Assembly (NCBI RefSeq): GCF_026340675.1
Contig: NZ_JAPEOX010000001.1
Coordinates: forward strand, 4,216,001-4,280,000
Direction of reading: 5' to 3'
DNA from: Streptomyces sp. NBC_01264
GTDB lineage: Bacteria > Actinomycetota > Actinomycetes > Streptomycetales > Streptomycetaceae
Length of the DNA: 64,000 bases
How positions within the stretch are numbered: position 1 is the first letter of the stretch; every line of letters starts with the position of its first letter. This document shows positions 17,153 to 25,243 of this stretch, in pieces. A program made the position numbers and the translations under genes. The notes beneath the pieces are model-generated. The model worked only from the letters and a program-made list of their open reading frames with translations, searched no databases and was not told the origin of the DNA.

Positions 17153-17875
17153 ATGCTCGTCATCGCCGTCCACGGCAGCGCGGCCCCGGAGGCGTCCGCG
17201 ACCATCGACCGGCTCGTCGCCGCGGTCGAGGCCATCAGCGGGGTGCACGCCCTGGTCGGCCACCTCGACGTGCAGCGCCCCTCCCTCGCCGAGGTCGTAC
17301 GGGAACACCCGCGCTCCGTGGTCGTCCCCCTGCTGCTCGGCGACGGTTTCCACCGCCGCGTGGACATCCCCGCCGTCCTTGAGGGCACCGGCTGCGTGCT
17401 CACCGAGGGCCTCAGCGGCGAGCGCGACGTCACCCGCGCCCTGCACAGCCGGCTCCGCGAGGCCGAGCGGCGCCGCGGCCCGTACACCCGGGCCGACGCG
17501 GTGGTCGTGGCCGGGGCCGGTTCCTCGCGCCCGGGCGGCAACGCCGGTACGGAAGCCTGCGCGGCCCAGCTGTCCGCCCTGCTGGAGTACGACGACGGCG
17601 CCGCGCCCGTCCCCGCGGTCCCCGCCTACCTGACCTCCGCCGGGCCGACCGTCCCCGAAGCCCTGGCCGCCTTCCAGGCCGCCGGGTACCGCCGGATCGC
17701 GGTGACCGCGCACCTGCTGGCCCCGGGCCGCTTCATGCGCGCCCTGAACGCCTCGGCCGCCTGGACGGTCTCGGAGCCGCTGGCCGACCACCCGCGCCTG
17801 GCCCGGCTGGTCCTGGCCCGCTACGAGTCCGCTCGGGGCACACGGGCCCTGAGGGCCGCGCGCCTCGCCTGCTGA
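17153..17875 (+). CDS. Sirohydrochlorin chelatase (CbiX/SirB family)
   Basis: This enzyme inserts iron (or cobalt) into sirohydrochlorin, the last step to siroheme. The 240-residue product has two related halves, each opening with a chelatase-like strand: AVHGS at the N-terminus and TAHLLAPGRF in the C-terminal half, where the histidines are the expected metal/catalytic residues. VVPLLLGDGFH marks the family core. GGGAGG precedes the ATG at 17153. It is divergent from nirBD, whose product needs siroheme, which favours iron insertion and a shared regulatory region. Cobalt chelation for vitamin B12 cannot be excluded. Confidence 0.88.
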   Translation: MLVIAVHGSAAPEASATIDRLVAAVEAISGVHALVGHLDVQRPSLAEVVREHPRSVVVPLLLGDGFHRRVDIPAVLEGTGCVLTEGLSGERDVTRALHSRLREAERRRGPYTRADAVVVAGAGSSRPGGNAGTEACAAQLSALLEYDDGAAPVPAVPAYLTSAGPTVPEALAAFQAAGYRRIAVTAHLLAPGRFMRALNASAAWTVSEPLADHPRLARLVLARYESARGTRALRAARLAC

Positions 17876-17903
17876 GCCCCATAGGACTGCTGTCCTGGGC
17901 GGT

Positions 17904-19067
17904 ATGGCTCTGGCTTACGTACCCATGACCGCCCGCAGCCGGGACGAGGGCCACCGCGCCGCGACCCCGCTGGAGCTGTTCTTCGACCTGTGCTTCGTCG
18001 TGGCCATCGCGCAGGCGGGCGCCCAGCTCGTGCACGCGCTGGCCGAGGGACATCCCGGCACCGGGGTGATCAGCTACGCCTTCGTCTTCTTCGGCGTGTG
18101 GTGGGCGTGGATGAACTTCACGTGGTTCGCCTCCGCCTACGACTGCGACGACGTGCCGTACCGGATCGCGACGCTCGTCCAGATCTCCGGCGTGCTGGTC
18201 TACGCGGCGGGCGTGAGCCGGGCCTTCAACGAGGACGACTGGACGGTGGCCGTCATCGGCTACCTGATCATGCGCGTCGCCCTCACCGCCCAATGGCTGC
18301 GGGCCGCCGCCGGCGAGAGCGGCGAGGCCCGCGCGGCCGCCCTGAAGTACGCGGCCGGGCTCGTCGTCTGCCAGGCCGGCTGGGTGGCGCTGCTGTTCGC
18401 CCCGGACGGGGCCAAGCGCTGGCTGTTCCTGATCCTGGTCGCCGCGGAGCTGCTGGTTCCGGTGGTGGCCGAGCGGGGCCACCAGACTCCGTGGCACGCC
18501 CACCACATCGTGGAGCGCTACGGCCTGTTCACGATCATCGTGCTCGGCGAGACGATCGCGGCGAGCACCGTGGCCGTGAAGTCGGCGCTCGACGAGCACG
18601 AGGCCCTGGGCGAACTGCTGCCGATCGCGGCCGGCGGGCTGCTCATCGTCTTCGCCGCCTGGTGGATCTACTTCGCGGTACCGATGCACGAGCACCTGAC
18701 CTCCAACCGGGAGGCCATCCCGTGGGGGTACGGGCACCTGCTGATCTTCGCCTCGGGCGCGGCGATCGGCACGGGCATCGAGGTGGCGGTCGAGCACGCG
18801 GTCGGCAAGGCCCACATCTCGCAGCTCGCCGCGAACGCGGCCGTCACCGTCCCGACCGCGGTCTTCCTGCTGATGGTCTGGCTGCTGCACTCCCGCCACT
18901 TCAAGCGGGGCCTCGCCCAGCAACTGACCCTCCCGGTCTCCGCCCTCGCGACACTGGCCTGCTCGTGGACGGGCACGTACGCCGTCCTGTACGCGGGCCT
19001 GGTGGCGGTGGCGACGGTGGTGATCGGGATGTCCCTGGCCACCCGATCCGGCCCCGCCGGCGTTTGA
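17904..19067 (+). CDS. LtrA-like (low-temperature requirement) membrane protein
   Basis: This is a polytopic membrane protein of 387 residues with roughly ten or eleven helices. The LtrA family hallmarks are near the start (ATPLELFFDLCFVVAIAQ) and in the middle (WHAHHIVERYGLFTIIVLGETIAAST). The biochemical role of the family is not known; it was named from a cold-sensitive Listeria mutant. Start ATG 17904 is used; 17925 is an alternative, and neither has a strong ribosome site. The gene starts 28 bases after the chelatase stop, so co-transcription is possible. The last residues (SGPAGV and stop TGA) are encoded by a copy of the dispersed extragenic repeat, so the native C-terminus may have been replaced. 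Confidence 0.85.
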   Translation: MALAYVPMTARSRDEGHRAATPLELFFDLCFVVAIAQAGAQLVHALAEGHPGTGVISYAFVFFGVWWAWMNFTWFASAYDCDDVPYRIATLVQISGVLVYAAGVSRAFNEDDWTVAVIGYLIMRVALTAQWLRAAAGESGEARAAALKYAAGLVVCQAGWVALLFAPDGAKRWLFLILVAAELLVPVVAERGHQTPWHAHHIVERYGLFTIIVLGETIAASTVAVKSALDEHEALGELLPIAAGGLLIVFAAWWIYFAVPMHEHLTSNREAIPWGYGHLLIFASGAAIGTGIEVAVEHAVGKAHISQLAANAAVTVPTAVFLLMVWLLHSRHFKRGLAQQLTLPVSALATLACSWTGTYAVLYAGLVAVATVVIGMSLATRSGPAGV

Positions 19068-19101
19068 GGCGCGGGGGTCCGGGGGCAGAGCCCCCGGCAA
19101 C
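19045..19101 (+). repeat. Dispersed extragenic repeat, copy B (supplies a stop codon)
   Basis: The core GATCCGGCCCCGCCGGCG then TTTGAGG is followed by the hairpin GGGGGCAGAGCCCCC. The TGA in GTTTGAGG is the stop codon of the LtrA-like gene. The hairpin can act as its terminator. Confidence 0.7.
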
Positions 19102-19153
19102 GGCGCCGCGCCCGGACCCGTCACCCCCGTGCCCCCGGCACCGTTTTCAGCCC

Positions 19154-20428
19154 ATGACGCTCCCCGCACAACGCCCCGGCCCAGCCCCCGGTCAAGCCCC
19201 CGGCAGGGCTGCTGACTCTGCAGAGCTGGCCGACCCCGCCTTCTGGCAGGCGCCCCCCACCCACCGGCTGGCCGTCTTCGCCCGCCTGCGGGCCCTGGAC
19301 TCCCCCGTGTTCGTCCCCGAAGGCGCCGGGCACTGGGCCCTCGTACGCCACGCCGACGTGCAGGAGGCGAGCCGGCTGCCCAAGGTGTTCGCCAGCGCGC
19401 CCGGGGTGACGACGCCCGAGCCGGCCCGCTGGGTAAGGGCGCTGTTCGGGGACTCGATGGTCAACCTGGACGGTGCCGAGCACGCGCAGCTGCGCAAGAT
19501 CGTGCAACGGGCCTTCACCCCGAGGCTGCTGGCGACGGCCGAGGAGGACATCCACGCGGTGGCGGCACGCATCGTGGACGACGTACTGGACCGGCGGCCG
19601 GACGAGTTCGTCGAGGCGGTGGCCTCGAAGCTGCCCCTGGAGGTCATCTGCAACATGATGGGCATCCCGGAGCGCTACCGCGCCGAGATCGCCGACCGCG
19701 TCAACCACGCCTCCGAGAACATCGGCGTCGAACGGGGCCTGACGGCCCGGCTGCGGATGCCCGGACGCGGACTGCGGGCCCTGGCCCGGATGCAGCGGAT
19801 GGTGGCGGGGATCGGGCGGGAGCGGCGCGAGAATCCGACCGACGACCTGATCTCGGCCCTGGTCTGCGCCAACGTGGACGGCGAGGCGCTCGGCGCCCGT
19901 CAACTCGGCTCCTTCTTCTCCCTGTTGATGGTGGCCGGGGTGGAGACCACCCGCAACGCCATCACCCACGGCCTGACCCTACTGACCGATCACCCGGACC
20001 AACGCGACCTGTTGGTAGGAGACTTCGAGGCGCACGCGGACGGCGCGGTGGACGAGATGATCCGCCACTCCACGCCGATCATTCAGTTCCGCCGCACGGT
20101 CGTCGCCGAACACACCCTGAGCGGACACGCGTTCGTCCCCGGCGACAAGGTGGTGCTGTACTACACCTCCGCCAACCGCGACGAGGCCGTCTTCCCCGAC
20201 CCCGACGCCTTCGACATCACCCGCTCCCCCAACCCGCACCTGGGGTTCGGCGGCGGCGGGCCGCACTTCTGCCTGGGCGCCCACCTGGCGCGGGTGGAGA
20301 TGAAGGCGCTCTTCCGCGAGCTGCTGACCCGCCCGGTCGGACTGCGCGCGGTGGGCCTGCCGGATCTGGCCGGCTCCAGCTTCGACAACCGGGTCCGCTC
20401 CCTGCGCTTCGCCTTCGAACGGCCCTAG
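19154..20428 (+). CDS. Cytochrome P450
   Basis: This is a soluble heme-thiolate monooxygenase of 424 residues. The I-helix oxygen-activating motif is VAGVETTRNA, the ExxR is in DEMIRHSTP, and the heme cysteine lies in FGGGGPHFCLGAHLAR. That loop and the SSFDNRVRSLRFAF C-terminus resemble CYP125/CYP142/CYP124-type lipid or terpene hydroxylases, but substrate cannot be assigned. No dedicated ferredoxin or reductase gene is adjacent, so electrons must come from elsewhere. The ATG at 19154 follows the extragenic repeat; the ribosome site is weak. It is convergent with the gene at 20578-21072. Confidence 0.93.
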   Translation: MTLPAQRPGPAPGQAPGRAADSAELADPAFWQAPPTHRLAVFARLRALDSPVFVPEGAGHWALVRHADVQEASRLPKVFASAPGVTTPEPARWVRALFGDSMVNLDGAEHAQLRKIVQRAFTPRLLATAEEDIHAVAARIVDDVLDRRPDEFVEAVASKLPLEVICNMMGIPERYRAEIADRVNHASENIGVERGLTARLRMPGRGLRALARMQRMVAGIGRERRENPTDDLISALVCANVDGEALGARQLGSFFSLLMVAGVETTRNAITHGLTLLTDHPDQRDLLVGDFEAHADGAVDEMIRHSTPIIQFRRTVVAEHTLSGHAFVPGDKVVLYYTSANRDEAVFPDPDAFDITRSPNPHLGFGGGGPHFCLGAHLARVEMKALFRELLTRPVGLRAVGLPDLAGSSFDNRVRSLRFAFERP

Positions 20429-20444
20429 GCCGGCCCGCGGGACG

Positions 20445-20476
20445 GCACCACCGCACCAGGGCACCACCGCACCAGG
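20445..20476. repeat. 16-bp tandem duplication
   Basis: GCACCACCGCACCAGG occurs twice in perfect tandem directly after the P450 stop codon. No function is evident; replication slippage is the simplest origin. Confidence 0.8.
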
Positions 20477-20507
20477 CGTACCGGCCACCGAGCGGGCTGG
20501 GAGCCCG

Positions 20508-20550
20508 GCGGCCGGAGCGGGGTCCGGCGCGCGGCGCGCCTTCCGGCCGC
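20508..20550. terminator. Terminator between convergent P450 and DUF5949-like genes
   Basis: GCGGCCGGA (20508-20516) pairs with TCCGGCCGC (20542-20550); the intervening bases are also GC-rich and can pair internally. It lies midway between two converging genes, fitting bidirectional termination. Confidence 0.55.
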
Positions 20551-20577
20551 GCCCGCGCGCGCGGAGGCGCGGGATGC

Positions 20578-21072
20578 CTAGCGCTGCAGGCGCCGCACCG
20601 CGAGGACGGCGTGGGCGCTGTGGTTGAGCACCTCGGTGTCGCCCGCGAACGCCTGCAGCGTCTCGGCCTCGACCGGCTGCCCGGGAACCGCCTCGGGCCA
20701 GGCGCGGGTGGCGAAGAGGAAGTACGCCTGCCCGCTGTCGTCCGCCGCCTTGACCCACTCCGGCGGGGCGATGCACTTCGCGTTCATGCCCGGCAGGGTC
20801 AGCGCGATCTGGTTGCCCTCCAGGAGGATCTGCACCGGGAAGGAGGCCGGGTTGCGGACTCCGTCCATCACCACGTCGCCGATGGGCAGGCCGATCTCCT
20901 CCAGCAGCCCGCGGGCGGCCGCCTCGCTCGCCGCCGGACCGTCGGGACCGTCCCCGAGGATGTAGGCGAGGAGATAGGGAATGTCGTGGGCCTCTTCGGG
21001 GTCGCCGATCCACGCGAGCACCGAAAGGGTGCCGAGCTTGGAGCGGTCGAGTTCGGCCTGGGTAGAAGTCAT
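20578..21072 (-). CDS. Conserved Streptomyces protein (likely DUF5949)
   Basis: The 164-residue soluble protein has no signal peptide or membrane segment. An N-terminal LGTLSVLAWIGDP strand precedes an acidic helical stretch, and the remainder is mixed alpha/beta with ALTLPGMNAKCIAPPEW and YFLFATRAWPEAVPG segments. I recall this pattern as DUF5949, a family of unknown function in Streptomyces; this was not searched. The ATG at 21072 (MTSTQAELDRSK) is chosen over an upstream in-frame start that adds a basic, unconserved leader. No operon partner is evident. Confidence 0.75.
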   Translation of the reverse strand: MTSTQAELDRSKLGTLSVLAWIGDPEEAHDIPYLLAYILGDGPDGPAASEAAARGLLEEIGLPIGDVVMDGVRNPASFPVQILLEGNQIALTLPGMNAKCIAPPEWVKAADDSGQAYFLFATRAWPEAVPGQPVEAETLQAFAGDTEVLNHSAHAVLAVRRLQR

Positions 21073-21129
21073 GCGCCGCACCTTAGTGGTCGACGGCCCG
21101 GCCCTTTGACGCCGTTTCACCCGGGCGGG

Positions 21130-21735
21130 CTAGACCGCCCAGAATCCACCTCCGGAATTCGCCACCATGTTCGCGTCCTGGTACTGGAGCCGCACGATGC
21201 GCGCGGTTTCCGGAATTTCGAACACCACCCACCCTTCGGCCCGCTCACCGACCGAGAGCGAATCGAAGACGAGTGGTTTGCCGGTCGTGAGCTCGCCCGT
21301 GGGCACCACCGGGTGCCGCTGCCCCGCGCCGTCGAGCGCCCACATGCGCCCGAGAGCCCCGTACGAGGCTCCGCCGACGTTGACGAAGGACATCGAGGCG
21401 GCCACCCAGCGCTTGCCCGCCGCCGGGGCGAAGTTCTTCTCGACGCTGACCGCCGGATCGACGTAGGCGCCGAGGACCACCTGAAGGTGGCGGCCGACCT
21501 CCCGGCCCCTGACCCGTACGGAGTCACCCACATGGGCGTCCTTCGAGGCCGCCCGCGCCACTCCGTCCCGCTCGGCGGCGGGATCGTCCCCGACACCCGG
21601 CGCACCGTCGTCCACGGGCACGGCGGGTACCGCGGCCGGGGCGAGCGCGGCCCCTTCCGGGGCGCCGGAGCAGGCCGTGGCACCGAAGAGCAGGAGCGGG
21701 AGGAGGGCGGCCGTGGCAAGAGCGGACTGACGCAT
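21130..21735 (-). CDS. Exported lipoprotein, DUF4352-like
   Basis: The 201-residue product begins with a lipoprotein signal (MRQSALATAALLPLLLFGATAC) and a lipobox cysteine at about residue 22. The mature part has a low-complexity Ala/Pro/Asp linker, then a beta-sandwich-like domain (RVRGREVGRHLQVVLGAY...EGWVVFEIPETARIVRLQYQ). Domains like this (DUF4352/telomeric-repeat-binding-like) often occur in Gram-positive surface lipoproteins. Function is unknown. It is divergent from the secreted protein at 21910; the gap holds a long inverted repeat that could control both. Confidence 0.8.
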   Translation of the reverse strand: MRQSALATAALLPLLLFGATACSGAPEGAALAPAAVPAVPVDDGAPGVGDDPAAERDGVARAASKDAHVGDSVRVRGREVGRHLQVVLGAYVDPAVSVEKNFAPAAGKRWVAASMSFVNVGGASYGALGRMWALDGAGQRHPVVPTGELTTGKPLVFDSLSVGERAEGWVVFEIPETARIVRLQYQDANMVANSGGGFWAV

Positions 21736-21822
21736 GCGGGATCCCTTCGGGGATCTTCGGGAACGTATTCCGGTCAGTCTCACGCGCCCGAGCGGGCAAT
21801 TGCACACACCGACACGATCCCG

Positions 21823-21863
21823 CGGAACGCATTGACCTCCATATGCCAGCACAATGCGTTCCG
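21823..21863. promoter_or_regulatory. 12-bp-arm inverted repeat in divergent promoter region
   Basis: CGGAACGCATTG (21823-21834) and CAATGCGTTCCG (21852-21863) are perfect inverted arms separated by 17 bases. A further 12-bp palindrome, GCGGAATTCCGC, follows at 21864-21875. The position between two divergent exported-protein genes suggests an operator. Confidence 0.5.
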
Positions 21864-21909
21864 GCGGAATTCCGCAACCCCTTGCACACCTCGTCCAACA
21901 GGAGGAACG

Positions 21910-22371
21910 ATGGCCACGACCGGCCCCCGCATGGCCTTGGCCGCACTCGCCGCATTGGGCGCCACGGCGGTATTCACCGCCCCGGCGAATGCCGCGACCC
22001 CCGGCGGCGGCATTCACGGAAATGACATTTACGTATCTTCGGAAGCGCACATCGCCCCCGACGGCACGATCCACCTTTTCGGTGAGTACCACTGCACCGC
22101 CCCGTCACCCTCGGGGACGGTTCAGATCAAGGCGACCGTCGAGCAGGACGACGTCCGGCTCAGCATCGGCGGCGGCGACGCCCAGTGCGACGGCGAGGTG
22201 CACGACTGGTCGGCCCACGGCACGCTCCGGCTCACCCCGGGCGTGCACGAGGGCCAGGCGCTGGCTAGGGCCGAGCTGCAGGAGATCCGCTTCGGCGGCG
22301 GCCTGCTGCCCCGGTCGATCGACACGGTCGCGCAGGACGTCCACCCGGTCCGGGTGATCGACCACCGGTAG
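21910..22371 (+). CDS. Small secreted protein (likely DUF6299)
   Basis: The 153-residue product has a Sec signal peptide (about residues 1-29, ending PANAATPG) and a compact mature domain of about 120 residues. It shows the alternating pattern AHIAPDGTIHLFGEYHC...VRLSIGGGDAQCDGEVHDW, with two cysteines likely forming a disulfide. I recall this as DUF6299, a secreted beta-rich family of unknown function in actinomycetes (not searched). GGAGGA is 4 bases before the ATG at 21910. It is transcribed alone. Confidence 0.8.
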   Translation: MATTGPRMALAALAALGATAVFTAPANAATPGGGIHGNDIYVSSEAHIAPDGTIHLFGEYHCTAPSPSGTVQIKATVEQDDVRLSIGGGDAQCDGEVHDWSAHGTLRLTPGVHEGQALARAELQEIRFGGGLLPRSIDTVAQDVHPVRVIDHR

Positions 22372-22486
22372 TCACCGCCCCGCTGGTCACCGCCCGCTGG
22401 CCACGGCCCGCCGGTCACCGCCCGCGGTGCGCGCGTACGCCCCTCCGGTAGCCGCCGCTACCGGAGCCCGGGCGCGAGCGCCCCCG

Positions 22487-22666
22487 TCACCGGCACGCGG
22501 GCGCCTCGCCCGTCATCGACATGAAGGCCACCGTCTGGCACCCGGGGTCCGTGTCCGGACGCCCGGTCGACCAGTCCACCGCCGTCGCCGCCCCGGCCGC
22601 GCACAGCAGCAGCGCCAGGACTCCCGTCACCGCGCGCTTGCTCAGCCGGCGCACGGCAGGTTCCAC
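22487..22666 (-). CDS. Short exported peptide with two cysteines
   Basis: This reading frame of 59 residues begins with GTG at 22666 (or 22654, giving 55 residues). A basic start (AVRRLSKRAV) is followed by a hydrophobic segment (TGVLALLLCAAGAATAV) and a short mature part DWSTGRPDTDPGCQTVAFMSMTGEAPACR split by two cysteines. The organisation is that of a secreted small peptide. No family is recognised and the ribosome site is weak. It lies downstream of the phosphatase gene on the same strand. Confidence 0.5.
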   Translation of the reverse strand: MEPAVRRLSKRAVTGVLALLLCAAGAATAVDWSTGRPDTDPGCQTVAFMSMTGEAPACR

Positions 22667-22744
22667 AGAAACCGTTCCATGGCGGCATCATCACCCCGTC
22701 CCCGTCGGCCCACAACTCGACGTGAAGGCGCGGTCACGGCGCGT

Positions 22745-24865
22745 TCACGGCGCGTTCCGCACCGCGCTGCCCGCCGCGGAGAACTCGCACCACACCGCCT
22801 TGCCGTCGCCCCGGGACTCCACGCCCCAGTGCGTGGCCAGCGCGTCCACCAGCAGCAGCCCGCGCCCCGTGGTCGCCGACTCCCCCGGCGTGCGCCGCCG
22901 CGGCCATACGCTGGAGCGGTCCTTGACCCACAGCCGGATCCGCCGGACCGGCTCGGGCAGCACCTCCATCGTCAGCACCGCTCCGCCGTCGGTGTGCAGC
23001 AGGGCGTTGACCAGCAGCTCTCCCGCCGCCAGCTCCACGTCGTCGGCGAGCTCCGGCATGCCCCAGTCGCGCAGCGCCTGCCGCAGGGCGTAGCGGGCCT
23101 CCGAGAGCCCCTCCGGGTCCGCCTGGTGGACGTACTGGTGGATCCGCGGCGCCCGGTGCGTGCCCGGGTCGGGCGCCCGGCGCAGCACCAGCAGGGCCAC
23201 GTCGTCGCCGGAGCCCCAGCGCTCCCACAGCCGGTCCGAGAGGTGGTCGGCGAGTGCGCCGGCCTCCTGCGGGCCGCTGCGGACCGCGTGGGCCAGGGCG
23301 TCCATTCCCTGGGTGATGGCGGTGCCGGGTTCCTCGACGAGCCCGTCGGTGCACAGCACCAGCGTCTCCCCGGGGACCAGGTCGAGCCGGGTCTCGGGGA
23401 ACTCCTCCTGCTCGAAGACGGTGGCCAGCCCCAGCGGCAGGCCGCCGCGCACGTTGGGCCAGCCCGTTCGCCCGTCCGTGTGCCGGATCAGCGGTCCGAG
23501 GTGGCCCGCGCGGACCGCCCGTACGCCTCCGGTCTCCAGGTCCACCTGCGCGTACATGCAGGTCGCGAAGCGTTCCGTGTCCAGCTCGGCCAGGAAGCGG
23601 GAGGCGCGCGCCAGCACGGTGGAGGGCGGATGGCCCTCGCCCGCGTAGGCCCGCAGCGCGATGCGCAGCTGGCCCATGATGGCGGCGGCGTGCGTGTCGT
23701 GGCCCTGTACGTCGCCCACGACGATGCCGACGCGGTCGCGGGGCAGGGCGATGACGTCGTACCAGTCCCCGCCGACCTCGCGGCCGCTCCAGGCCGAGTG
23801 GTAGCGCACCGCGATCTCCCCGCCGGTGATCTCGGGGATCCGCCGCGGCAGCATGGCGGCCTGGAGCATGGTGGCGAACTCCCGCTCCTGGTCGAAGAGG
23901 AGCGCCCGCTGGAGCGACTGGGCGACGATGCCCGCCAGGCCCAGGCAGAGGTTCTGCTCCTCGGGGCTGAATTCCGTGCGCCGCCGGTAGAAGAGCACCA
24001 GCCCGCCGATGGCCTCGGCCTGGGCGATGAGCGGGAGGTAGGCGGCCGCGTCGTACTGGATGCGGTTCAGGTAGTCGGCGAGCAGCGGGAACTCGACCGC
24101 GAGCTCCGTCAGCGAGGTGGCGAAACGTGCCTTCCTGCTGAGCACCGCCTGCGCCAGCGGCAGCGAGCCGTCCAGCCGGGTGAACTTGCGCTCGCTGAGG
24201 ATCTCCAGGGACTCCCCGCTGAGCGCGATGATCTTGATGTGGCCGCCCTCGACCAGCCCCAGCGCCATCCCGTCGACGCCGAGCCGTTCCAGCGCCCCGG
24301 CGCCCGTCAGCATGGCCGTCACGTCATCGACGGTCACCGCCCGCGACAGGGCCTCCGTGGTCCGCTGCACGATGGTCGCCTGCTGGGCGCGGGCCGACTC
24401 GAGCTTGCGCAGCACCGTGAGGTGGGTGAGCTCGGCCGTCGCGTCCCGGACGATGCCGACGATGCGCACCGGGTGCCCCTGCGCGTCCCGCAGGACCCGG
24501 CCCTGGGTGTGCGTCCACTGGTCGCGGCCGTCGCGCCGCTGCACCGTGAAGTACTGGCCGTACGTCTCCTCCCCGCCGTCCAGGACGCCCTGGACGGTGT
24601 CCCGCAGCCGCGCGGAGTCGTCGATCGGGATCCGCAGCCCCAGGCTGTCGGGGGTGTGGTCGAAGTCCTCCGGGTCCAGGTCGAAGACCGCCCTACCGGC
24701 CTCGTCCATGTCCAGGGTCCCCGCACCGAGGTCCCACTCGAAGCTGCCCATGCCGTTGAGCGCGAGCCGCTCGCCCGGGCCGATGAGGGGACTCCCGGCG
24801 GCCCCCGTGCTCCCGGGGACCTCCGGTCTCTTGTCGCGTCGCTCCGCCGCTGCCACGAGACTCAC
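22745..24865 (-). CDS. PAS-GAF-SpoIIE phosphatase with C-terminal ATPase (anti-sigma kinase) domain
   Basis: This is a multidomain signalling protein of 706 residues. Order: PAS/PAC sensor (about 40-150, FEWDLGAGTLDMDEAG...), GAF domain (about 170-330), PP2C-type SpoIIE phosphatase (about 340-560, with GREVGGDWYDV and VVGDVQGHDTHAAAIM metal-binding segments and GDDVALLVLRR), and an HATPase_c/RsbW-like domain (ELAAGELLVNALLHT...GRGLLLVDALATHWG). Proteins of this kind control anti-sigma antagonists in stress and development; many exist in each Streptomyces. The GTG at 24865 follows AGGTGG closely and begins 5 bases after the upstream gene's stop, so the two are probably co-translated. Target sigma factor is unknown. 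Confidence 0.9.
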   Translation of the reverse strand: MSLVAAAERRDKRPEVPGSTGAAGSPLIGPGERLALNGMGSFEWDLGAGTLDMDEAGRAVFDLDPEDFDHTPDSLGLRIPIDDSARLRDTVQGVLDGGEETYGQYFTVQRRDGRDQWTHTQGRVLRDAQGHPVRIVGIVRDATAELTHLTVLRKLESARAQQATIVQRTTEALSRAVTVDDVTAMLTGAGALERLGVDGMALGLVEGGHIKIIALSGESLEILSERKFTRLDGSLPLAQAVLSRKARFATSLTELAVEFPLLADYLNRIQYDAAAYLPLIAQAEAIGGLVLFYRRRTEFSPEEQNLCLGLAGIVAQSLQRALLFDQEREFATMLQAAMLPRRIPEITGGEIAVRYHSAWSGREVGGDWYDVIALPRDRVGIVVGDVQGHDTHAAAIMGQLRIALRAYAGEGHPPSTVLARASRFLAELDTERFATCMYAQVDLETGGVRAVRAGHLGPLIRHTDGRTGWPNVRGGLPLGLATVFEQEEFPETRLDLVPGETLVLCTDGLVEEPGTAITQGMDALAHAVRSGPQEAGALADHLSDRLWERWGSGDDVALLVLRRAPDPGTHRAPRIHQYVHQADPEGLSEARYALRQALRDWGMPELADDVELAAGELLVNALLHTDGGAVLTMEVLPEPVRRIRLWVKDRSSVWPRRRTPGESATTGRGLLLVDALATHWGVESRGDGKAVWCEFSAAGSAVRNAP

Positions 24866-24870
24866 ACCAC

Positions 24871-25212
24871 CTAACGGCCGGGCCAGCACGGCTGGGAAAT
24901 GAGCCGCTCCCACTCCTCGTCAGGATGCCCCGGAAGGGTGCGTCCGGCCTCCTGCCAGCGCTTGACGAGGGAGAGGTAGATCATCGAGGGGTCGTACGGG
25001 GCCTGCGCGTACGGGGCCTGAGCATGCTGCCCGCGCGGGTGCTGGAGATGCGCGTACGGGTCCTGCGGGTACGGGCCCTGCGGTGCGGAGTCCCGCGCGT
25101 ACGGCGACGGCCCGTAGGGCTGCGCGGGCGCCGCCCTCGTCGTGCCGGGCTGCTCCGCACGGCTGGCCGGAATCCTCACCCAGCCCCGGCCCTGTGCGCG
25201 CTCCTCGCTCAT
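24871..25212 (-). CDS. Pro/Tyr/Gln-rich conserved hypothetical protein
   Basis: No family is recognised. The 113-residue product has a low-complexity middle rich in Pro, Tyr, Ala and Gln (repeating YGPSPYA, GPYPQDPYAH, QAPYAQAPY) and an ordered C-terminus (MIYLSLVKRWQEAGRTLPGHPDEEWERLISQP) that looks like a short helical domain. GAGAGG lies 7 bases before the ATG at 25212. It is immediately upstream of the phosphatase/kinase gene and probably co-transcribed, so it could be its partner or an adaptor. Confidence 0.7.
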   Translation of the reverse strand: MSEERAQGRGWVRIPASRAEQPGTTRAAPAQPYGPSPYARDSAPQGPYPQDPYAHLQHPRGQHAQAPYAQAPYDPSMIYLSLVKRWQEAGRTLPGHPDEEWERLISQPCWPGR

Positions 25213-25243
25213 CGCGACACCTCTCACGTCGTGTGACCGGCTC

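Noticed and set aside
13962..17633. 1223-residue plus-strand frame opposite nirBD
   Set aside because: It mirrors NirBD and runs into the chelatase gene in a different frame; no domain is seen.
20611..21909. Long upstream extension of the secreted protein frame ending at 22371
   Set aside because: The real start is the ATG at 21910 with GGAGGA and a signal peptide; upstream sequence is antisense to other genes.
22458..22715. 85-residue frame starting MWADGDGVMM
   Set aside because: It has no signal peptide or family; the overlapping frame at 22487-22666 has a convincing export signal instead.
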